Source: CAZSVI01 sp964610205
Lineage (GTDB): Bacteria > Bacillota > Clostridia > DSM-8532
DNA length: 26,955 nt
Reading direction: 5' to 3'
Assembly (NCBI GenBank): GCA_964610205.1
Contig: CAZSVI010000044.1
Location: 1 to 26,955 of the forward strand
This document shows positions 25,336-26,955 of this stretch, one piece after another. The notes under the pieces were generated by a model. That model was not told the DNA's origin. It made no database searches and saw only the letters and a list, made by a program, of their open reading frames with translations. Numbering within the stretch: the stretch's first letter is position 1; every line of letters begins with the position of its first letter. The position numbers and the translations under genes were made by a program.

Positions 25336-26136
25336 TCAATTTACATTTTGTCTGATGAAATTCAATGCTTTTTCCGCATCGTTTAAGAAATCTTGTGTAT
25401 AACCTTCAATGCTAATTCTGCCTTCGTATTTAATTTTTTTTAAATTATAAAAAAAAGTATTATAGTTACATTCATTTCCGGTTAAAAGATAACTTCTGCC
25501 AAGTAATCTTGCAATATGAACATGTTTTATGTACTCTCCTGCCTCAATTATTATACGTAAATCTTCCTTCTCTACCATCATATGATAATAGTCGATCAAT
25601 AATCTTATGTTGCTCCGATTAACGTCTTTTACAAGATTATATCCTTCCTTTACCGTATTTATAAGATTACTTTCTATTCGGTTCAAAGCCTCAATAACAA
25701 TTGTAATCCCATATCTCCCTGCTATTTCATCTATCTCTTTCAGTAATTTAACTATCTGATCCCAGGCCTTTTCTCCGGAGAAACCATCAGGAACATTTTT
25801 GGCCTCTGAACTACCAAACACTACTATACTGGCACCCAGCCTTGCCGCCCTTGAAAGCGCGTGTTCAACATATGACAGGGTTACTTTTAAATCTGCCTTA
25901 TCACCCGTTAATCTAATGTTTTTAGGGAAAAAATTGTTACATGCTTCACAGGGGATACGGGATGATGAGATTTTCTCTAGCAAAACTGAAAATTCATCTT
26001 CATCCATACCAGCCACATGAGAAAGAGATAGTTCAATATAATCATATCTCATAATATCAATATTATCTATTATCTCAATTCCTAAACCTCCCGGTTCCTT
26101 AGCAACCATATTGGCACAACAGCCTATTTTTATCAT
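25336..26136 (-). CDS. Sugar epimerase/isomerase, ketose 3-epimerase-like TIM barrel
   Basis: About 266 residues of the xylose-isomerase-like TIM barrel family that includes tagatose/psicose 3-epimerases and hydroxypyruvate isomerase. Metal-site residues sit at the family's usual places: E149 (VIEAL), D182 with H185 (IDYYHM), H207 (HVHIA) and E244 (ISIEGY). The open frame runs up to 26241, but AAAGGAG lies directly before the ATG at 26136, and the family normally begins with an MIKIG-like strand. I therefore discard the first 35 codons. It is encoded upstream of the second dehydrogenase, suggesting that the two act on the same keto-sugar. Exact substrate unknown. Confidence 0.75.
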   Translation of the reverse strand: MIKIGCCANMVAKEPGGLGIEIIDNIDIMRYDYIELSLSHVAGMDEDEFSVLLEKISSSRIPCEACNNFFPKNIRLTGDKADLKVTLSYVEHALSRAARLGASIVVFGSSEAKNVPDGFSGEKAWDQIVKLLKEIDEIAGRYGITIVIEALNRIESNLINTVKEGYNLVKDVNRSNIRLLIDYYHMMVEKEDLRIIIEAGEYIKHVHIARLLGRSYLLTGNECNYNTFFYNLKKIKYEGRISIEGYTQDFLNDAEKALNFIRQNVN

Positions 26137-26228
26137 GACTGCTCCTTTCTTCCTGACTTTAGTTTTTTCAAGCTTCTCATCAAATTGTATTAATCTACTG
26201 TGATCATCTTTTTCCTTTCCATCGAATT

Positions 26229-26690
26229 TCAGAACATGCAATTATTCTTATTATAAAACACAAAAGTCAATTTTTCGTTGACTTTTTCTTCCTCGACAAT
26301 ACTATATCCCAGTTTATTGTAGAAATATAAATTCTTAGAGACTCTTTTCGCAGTATACAATGAATACATCATACAACCATTGAAAAGCTCTTCAATATGA
26401 TACATTAATGACTTACCAATCCCCTTATTTTGGTGGTCTGGATGTACAATTAATCTTCCAATATAACAAATATTTTCTTTTTCAAAAGCTCTTATTAAAC
26501 CAAGAATTTTACCATCATGTACGGCTTTTAAATACAGATTGTTCTTAAAATTTTCCTCAATGCTTTCCAGAGACTGTGTTAATGGAGTTATCGAATAATC
26601 ATTAAATAATTTAGCTTCGCTCTGAAAAGCCAACTTTTGCAGAGACAATATGTCCTCTAAATCGCAAAACTGAGCCTCCTCAATTACCAT
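26229..26690 (-). CDS. GNAT-family N-acetyltransferase
   Basis: A 153-residue acyl-CoA-dependent acetyltransferase. The acetyl-CoA pyrophosphate loop is visible as QNKGIGKS in motif A (after IGRLIVHPDH), and the C-terminal YFYNKLGYSIVEEE strand-helix is typical of the fold. GGGAGG precedes the ATG. A weak promoter may lie upstream (TTGCTT, 17 bp, TGTAAA). It is 92 bp ahead of the epimerase gene on the same strand. GNAT substrates cannot be told from sequence, and a part in the catabolic pathway is not evident. Confidence 0.8.
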   Translation of the reverse strand: MVIEEAQFCDLEDILSLQKLAFQSEAKLFNDYSITPLTQSLESIEENFKNNLYLKAVHDGKILGLIRAFEKENICYIGRLIVHPDHQNKGIGKSLMYHIEELFNGCMMYSLYTAKRVSKNLYFYNKLGYSIVEEEKVNEKLTFVFYNKNNCMF

Positions 26691-26811
26691 TTAATTTTCC
26701 TCCCAACAATGAATATTGCGGTGCAGTGTATAACTATGGTTATTGCTTCTTTACAGCGTTAATACTTTCTTTAAGCAATAGGTTGGAATCAGACAACACT
26801 ATCGTTGTTTA

Positions 26812-26955
26812 CTAGTGTAACATTTGAACTTTGTTTTGCCAATTCGCTAAGTCGGTTAGTAAACCTTCTGAACGCCGTAATTCAACCTTTTCTCTGGTTC
26901 CTCTATAAAAAGCATCTGTGGTCCATGTTTTCGCCTTGATATATGGGACTTTATG
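26812..26955 (-). pseudogene. Nucleoside phosphorylase fragment, cut by window edge
   Basis: Reading inward from the right edge, 47 codons contain KTWTTDAFYRGTREKVELRR, a close match to the hallmark near the C-terminus of uridine/purine nucleoside phosphorylases (consensus TWTTDAxYRETREK). In the family this is followed by SEGCxTVEMExAA, which holds the ribose-binding Glu. Here the match stops after SEGLLT and runs into unrelated residues and a TAG, so the essential Glu is lost. The upstream part lies outside the window. The break point is on the island's right border. Between 26691 and 26811 I see no gene. Confidence 0.6.

Noticed and set aside
26137..26241. N-terminal 35-codon extension of the epimerase
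   Set aside because: The internal ATG has a strong ribosome binding site and matches the family start; the extension is charged and not family-like.
1..26955. CRISPR array, tRNA or rRNA genes, integrase or transposase
   Set aside because: No regularly spaced repeats, no tRNA-like fold with CCA end and no recombinase motifs were found on either strand.

Overview
The window looks like a low-GC Gram-positive chromosome, most likely an anaerobic Clostridia-type Firmicute. The support is AT-rich intergenic DNA, strong AGGAGG-type ribosome binding sites, frequent TTG and GTG starts, a T-box leader and the protein families present. I cannot name the species. Every gene I accept lies on the minus strand, so transcription runs from high to low coordinates.

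Right part (about 9.76-26.7 kb) is a catabolic island. In transcription order it holds a GNAT acetyltransferase, a sugar epimerase-type TIM barrel, a zinc alcohol dehydrogenase with its own good promoter and an upstream inverted repeat, and a LacI-family regulator. A tight gene run follows: two half-transketolase subunits, a second zinc dehydrogenase, a TAXI receptor lipoprotein, a fused TRAP permease, an ACMSD-like amidohydrolase, a DASS transporter, two paralogous acyl-CoA:carboxylate CoA-transferases and a CoA-acylating aldehyde dehydrogenase. My reading is that a substrate is imported by TRAP and/or DASS, oxidised or epimerised, and cut by the split transketolase. The resulting aldehyde is oxidised to acyl-CoA and the CoA is moved by the transferases. 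No kinase or aldolase is present. This resembles the sulfo-transketolase route, in which sulfoacetaldehyde is the end aldehyde, but the substrate is not proven by sequence.

Left part (0.3-9.7 kb) holds a 2103-residue membrane-anchored protein with two von Willebrand A domains and a zinc phospholipase C homologue with two C-terminal PLAT-like repeats and no signal peptide. Gene debris lies between and beside them: a valS 5' fragment still carrying a T-box leader, and a 37-codon uvrC 5' fragment too short for ordinary gene finding. A truncated nucleoside phosphorylase piece sits at the right window edge. The island is therefore bordered by broken genes on both sides, which suggests repeated insertion or recombination.

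Non-coding structure is unusual in two places. Bases 1-301 look like a folded RNA, possibly the domain I side of a group II intron. Bases 9396-9558 hold a stack of perfect hairpins. Both contain one copy of a palindrome with a conserved outer stem and a variable inner stem.
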